Source: an uncultured Oscillospiraceae bacterium
GTDB lineage: Bacteria; Bacillota; Clostridia; Oscillospirales; Oscillospiraceae
Length of the DNA: 16,064 nt
Direction of reading: 5' to 3'
Assembly: GCA_934589145.1 (NCBI GenBank)
Contig: CAKTNW010000040.1
Span: 1 to 16,064, forward strand
Part shown: positions 13,214-16,064 of the stretch, one piece after another
Position numbering within the stretch: position 1 is the first letter of the stretch
Layout of the letters: every line of letters begins with the position of its first letter
Program-made: the position numbers and the translations under genes
Notes under the pieces: model-generated
The model's database searches: none
Told to the model about the DNA's origin: nothing
What the model saw: only the letters and a program-made list of their open reading frames with translations

Positions 13214-13444
13214 ATGAAAAAGCTGATTACGGGACTGGTCTGGCAGGCGATGGGGCTTTTAGGTGCCATCATGTGTATTTGCGAGGCGGCGCAGCATAAT
13301 TGGACATACAACGGGATAAGGGGTATCAAGGGCAGCCTGCTGGGAACACGTTTGATGCTGCCGATGGTGGTCTGCGTGATCCTGTTCGTCGCCGGAAGTG
13401 CGTTTGTCATTTGGGAATTGTTGAAGGAATTATTGAAAAAATAG
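13214..13444 (+). CDS. Small two-helix membrane protein, unknown function (76 aa)
   Basis: MKKLITGLVWQAMGLLGAIM begins a hydrophobic helix (about 5-24). A polar loop (EAAQHNWTYNGIRGIKGS) and a second long helix (about 46-70) follow, ending ELLKELLKK. The loop between the helices could face outside. I do not recognise a family. AAAGGAG at 13200-13206 is 7 bases before the ATG. Codon use is less GC-biased than in the upstream operon. It has its own promoter and a strong hairpin after the stop. It is the third short two-helix protein in the window with its own promoter at the end of a transcription block. Confidence 0.78.
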   Translation: MKKLITGLVWQAMGLLGAIMCICEAAQHNWTYNGIRGIKGSLLGTRLMLPMVVCVILFVAGSAFVIWELLKELLKK

Positions 13445-13453
13445 CAGCAAAAT

Positions 13454-13492
13454 ACAAACCCCGCCGCGGGCTGTGCCCGCGGCGGGGTTTGT
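13454..13492. terminator. Bidirectional terminator at the third convergent junction
   Basis: Perfect 17-bp hairpin: ACAAACCCCGCCGCGGG (13454-13470), loop CTGTG, CCCGCGGCGGGGTTTGT (13476-13492). The plus-strand tail is GGTTAAGG. The minus-strand tail is ATTTTGC, slightly better. Confidence 0.85.
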
Positions 13493-13500
13493 GGTTAAGG

Positions 13501-13601
13501 GATATCTCCGTAGGGGCCGATGCCTACATCGGCCCGTTCGCTGTCCGATAGCGTTCCGGTAAACGACGGGGCGATGTGGGCATCGCCCCCTACAAAATAT
13601 C
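13501..13601. repeat. Composite palindromic repeat (copy C, divergent)
   Basis: Ends: GATATCTCCGTAGGGGC (13501-13517) against GCCCCCTACAAAATATC (13585-13601), an imperfect 17-bp terminal inverted repeat. Internal hairpins are GGGCCGATG/CATCGGCCC (13514-13535) and GGGGCGATG/CATCGCCCC (13568-13589), each 9 bp perfect with a 4-base loop. This is the same plan as the arrays at 3064-3205 and 7849-7967, with a different core sequence (GATG/CATC). It again lies at a convergent junction beside a bidirectional terminator. Confidence 0.75.
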
Positions 13602-13646
13602 AGACGGTATTCCGGCGGGAATCGCAAGATTTTGCGTCCGAATAGT

Positions 13647-13988
13647 TTAGCCCGGAGGCCAGGTCATGTCGCGGCCGCTGAGCACATGGAAGTGCAGGTG
13701 CTTCACGGTCTGACCGGCCTGATCGCCGCAGTTGTTGACGATGCGGTAGCTGTCGCAGCCCAGCTCTTTGCAGAGCCTGGCGATGACGGTGAAGCAGTGG
13801 GCCACCACGGCCTCGTTGCTCTCGTCAATGTCGTTGGCGCAGCAGATGTGGGCCTTGGGTACCACCAGGAAGTGGGTGGGGGCCTGCGGCTCGATGTCGT
13901 AGAAGGCATAGCACAGCTCGTCCTCATAGACCTTGTTGCTGGGGATCTCGCCGTCGATGATGGCGCAGAACAGGCAATCGTTCTTCAT
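13647..13988 (-). CDS. HIT-family nucleotide hydrolase/transferase
   Basis: A 113-residue histidine-triad protein, the usual size for the Hint branch, which hydrolyses nucleoside phosphoramidates and aminoacyl-adenylate-like compounds. The triad is HLHFH (His97, His99, His101; His99 the likely nucleophile), followed by the typical GRDMTWPPG end. The N-terminal CLFCAIIDGEIPSNKVYED (5-23) has a C-x2-C that, with His48 in PKAHI, can bind zinc as in many bacterial members. The frame extends upstream to 14048, but AAAGGAG lies 8 bases before the ATG at 13988. It follows alaS by 72 bases with no clear promoter of its own. Hint proteins can act on lysyl- or alanyl-adenylate in vitro, so the pairing with alaS is suggestive. 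Confidence 0.93.
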   Translation of the reverse strand: MKNDCLFCAIIDGEIPSNKVYEDELCYAFYDIEPQAPTHFLVVPKAHICCANDIDESNEAVVAHCFTVIARLCKELGCDSYRIVNNCGDQAGQTVKHLHFHVLSGRDMTWPPG

Positions 13989-14023
13989 GGGTTCGTCTCC
14001 TTTCGTTGTATGGTGTATTCTGT

Positions 14024-14055
14024 GTGCCCGCCCCAGTGGGGCGGGCACTGTTTTT
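14024..14055 (+). terminator. Hairpin between alaS and the HIT gene, oriented as a plus-strand terminator
   Basis: Perfect 11-bp stem GTGCCCGCCCC (14024-14034), loop AGT, GGGGCGGGCAC (14038-14048), followed on the plus strand by TGTTTTTGCTTTT. On the minus strand, where both genes lie, the A-rich side comes first and no U-run follows. It may therefore be an intercistronic stabiliser or attenuator for the alaS-HIT message, or a block to antisense transcription into alaS. Confidence 0.6.
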
Positions 14056-14060
14056 GCTTT

Positions 14061-16064
14061 TCAGCCCAGCTTGGCGGCCACGAAGTCGTCCACGGTGGCC
14101 AGCGCGTCGTCCACCTTCAGCAGGTCGGTGCCGCCGCCCATGGCGCTGTCGGGCTTGCCGCCGCCCTTGCCGCCGCACACGGCGGACACGGACTTCACCA
14201 GATCACCGGCCTTGATGCCCTTGGCCACGGCCTCCTTGCCGCAGACGGCCAGGAAGCTGACCTTCTCACCGTTGATGCTGGCCAGCACGGCTACCACGCT
14301 GGGATCCTTGTCCCGCATGAAGTCGCCCATGGCACGCAGGGCGTTGGCGTCCATGTTCTGGCGGGTGCCGGTGATGATGTGCAGGCCGCCCACGGTCTTG
14401 GCGGAGGCCATCACCTGACGGGCCTCGCCCAGGGATGCCTCGGTCTTGAACTTCTCCAGGGTCTGGCGCAGCTCCTTCATCTCGTTGGCCTGCTGCTCCA
14501 TGCGCTCCAGAATGGTGCCGGGCGCGGTCTTGAAGAACTGGGCCGCCTTCAGCAGGGTGTTGCGGCCGTGGCGGGTCTCGTCAATGGACACACGGCCGGT
14601 GGTGGCCTCGATACGGCGGACGCCGGAGGCGACGCTGCTCTCGCTCTTGATGCGGAACATGCCCACCTTGGCGGTGTTGTCCAGATGGGTGCCGCCGCAC
14701 AGCTCCATGGAGAAGTCGCCCATGGTGACTACGCGGACCGTCTGGCCGTACTTCTCGCCGAAGGTGGCCACGGCGCCCCGGGCCTTGGCCTCGTCCAGGG
14801 GCAGCTCCTCGGTGGTGATGGTCAGGCCGTCCAGAATGGCGTCGTTCACCAGATCCTCCACCTCGTTGAGTTGCTGGGGGGTGATGCCCTCGAAGTGGGT
14901 GAAGTCGAAGCGCAGGCGATCGGGCTCCACCAGAGAACCGGCCTGATGAACGTGGTCGCCCAGCACCTTCACCAGCGCGGCATCCAGCAGATGGGTGGCG
15001 CTGTGGGCGCGGCGGATGGCGGCGCGGCGGACGGTGTCGATGGAGGCGGCCACGGTGTCGCCCACCTTCAGAGAGCCCTTCAGCAGCTTGCCGTAGTGCA
15101 TGAACTTGCCGCCCTTGTTTTTCTGGACGTTGTTGACGTGGAAGAGGAGGGCGCAGTTCTCGTCGGGATTCTCGATGCTGTCGCTGTCTGTGATGCGGCC
15201 ATGGTCGGCGATCTGGCCACCCATCTCAGCGTAGAAGGGGGTCTGATCCAGCACCACGATGGCCTCCATGCCGGAGACGATCTCGTCCACCAGCTCACCC
15301 TCGGCCACGATGGCCAGCACATGGGCGTCGTCGATGGCATCGTAGTCATAGCCCACGAACTCGGTGGCGGGCATGTCCTTGCCGAACTCCACACCGGCCC
15401 AGCCCAGGTCGCCCAGGGCCTTGCGGGCCTCGCGGGCACGCTCCTTCTGCTCGGTCATCAGGGCCTTGAAGGCATCCTCGTCGATGGTCATGCCCTCCTC
15501 GGCGGCCATTTCGGCGGTCAGGTCGATGGGGAAGCCGAAGGTGTCGTACAGCTTGAAGGCATCCTCGCCGGAGAACACGGTCTCGCCCTTGGCCTTGTGG
15601 GCGGACAGCATGTCGCCGTAGATCTTCATGCCGCCGTCGATGGTGCGGGCGAAGTTCTCCTCCTCGGTGCGGATGACCTTGGTGATATAGGTCTGCTTCT
15701 CCCGCAGGTCGGGATACTGGCACTCGTTCTCGTGAATGACGGTGTCCACCACCTGATACAGGAACGGCTCGTTGACGCCCAGCAGCTTACCGTGGCGGGC
15801 GGCGCGGCGCAGCAGGCGGCGCAGCACATAGCCCCGGCCCTCGTTGCTGGGCAGGATGCCGTCGCAGATCATGAAGGTGGCGCTGCGGATGTGGTCGGTG
15901 ATCACGCGCAGAGAGACATCGCGCTTGTGGCTCTCGCCATAGTGGGCGCCGGTCAGCTCGCTGACCTTGTTGGTGATGTTCATGACGGTGTCCACGTCGA
16001 ACAGGCTGTCCACGTTCTGGCACACGCAGGCCAGACGCTCCAGACCCATACCGGTGTCGATGTT
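14061..16064 (-). CDS. alaS: Alanyl-tRNA synthetase (partial; N-terminal part beyond the window)
   Basis: The visible 667 residues begin NIDTGMGLERLACVCQN, a landmark of AlaRS motif 3, and run to the natural C-terminus; full AlaRS is about 870-880 residues. The enzyme charges tRNA-Ala. Present are the rest of the catalytic and tRNA-recognition domain (FMICDGILPSNEGRGYVLRR, YDTFGFPIDLT) and the editing domain, with zinc ligands in HSATHLL (visible residues 354-358) and CGGTH (456-460). A coiled linker and the C-Ala/DHHA1 domain with the Gly-rich VCGGKGGGKPDSAMGGG segment follow. Both zinc motifs are intact, so mischarging correction should work. The stop is TGA at 14061-14063. The HIT gene follows 72 bases downstream. 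Confidence 0.98.
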   Translation of the reverse strand, partial: NIDTGMGLERLACVCQNVDSLFDVDTVMNITNKVSELTGAHYGESHKRDVSLRVITDHIRSATFMICDGILPSNEGRGYVLRRLLRRAARHGKLLGVNEPFLYQVVDTVIHENECQYPDLREKQTYITKVIRTEEENFARTIDGGMKIYGDMLSAHKAKGETVFSGEDAFKLYDTFGFPIDLTAEMAAEEGMTIDEDAFKALMTEQKERAREARKALGDLGWAGVEFGKDMPATEFVGYDYDAIDDAHVLAIVAEGELVDEIVSGMEAIVVLDQTPFYAEMGGQIADHGRITDSDSIENPDENCALLFHVNNVQKNKGGKFMHYGKLLKGSLKVGDTVAASIDTVRRAAIRRAHSATHLLDAALVKVLGDHVHQAGSLVEPDRLRFDFTHFEGITPQQLNEVEDLVNDAILDGLTITTEELPLDEAKARGAVATFGEKYGQTVRVVTMGDFSMELCGGTHLDNTAKVGMFRIKSESSVASGVRRIEATTGRVSIDETRHGRNTLLKAAQFFKTAPGTILERMEQQANEMKELRQTLEKFKTEASLGEARQVMASAKTVGGLHIITGTRQNMDANALRAMGDFMRDKDPSVVAVLASINGEKVSFLAVCGKEAVAKGIKAGDLVKSVSAVCGGKGGGKPDSAMGGGTDLLKVDDALATVDDFVAAKLG

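Overview
The window is about 16 kb of GC-rich chromosome, probably from an anaerobic gut Firmicute of the Oscillospiraceae/Ruminococcaceae type. The evidence is strong AGGAGG-type ribosome sites, sigma-A-like promoters with 17-bp spacers, a fragment resembling the end of EtfA, and a mixture of YwlG, ECF-transporter, MocR, RarD and AlaRS genes typical of Clostridia. The taxonomic call is inference. I see no rRNA, tRNA, CRISPR array, prophage or classical insertion sequence, and no gene-free stretch longer than about 250 bases.

Layout. 1-1132: end of a probable etfA with its terminator, a short region of repeated GTACC motifs, a GNAT acetyltransferase, and a 69-residue two-helix membrane protein with its own promoter. 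1186-3245: an accessory-looking segment with a small serine recombinase, a large perfect hairpin after it, a visibly A+T-richer orphan membrane protein and a 58-residue companion, then a composite inverted-repeat array. 3262-7427: ywlG and an ECF transporter S component on the minus strand, diverging from a plus-strand run of three regulators (MocR/PLP regulator, GreA-type factor, LysR regulator). The transporter promoter has a good -10, no good -35, and a TTTGG/CCAAA dyad on the -35, which suggests control by the neighbouring MocR protein.

7548-9251: a 61-residue membrane protein, then a convergent minus-strand pair encoding an alkyladenine-type DNA glycosylase and a HAD phosphatase. 9333-13444: plus-strand genes for a RarD/EamA transporter, a LOG-type nucleotide hydrolase, an XRE regulator with a zinc ribbon, a membrane-anchored unknown, a RimJ/RimL-type acetyltransferase, a YczE-like membrane protein and a 76-residue membrane protein. 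13647-16064: a HIT-family hydrolase downstream of alaS, which runs off the right edge.

The most striking pattern is architectural. All three convergent gene junctions (3045-3261, 7734-7988, 13445-13646) carry the same pair of elements: a bidirectional hairpin terminator and a palindromic repeat bounded by GTAGGG/CCCTAC-type ends. No other junction carries one. Other points worth checking are the recombinase cassette bounded by a 10-bp direct repeat, the 22-bp-phased GTACC motifs after etfA, and a duplicated terminator flanking the XRE gene.
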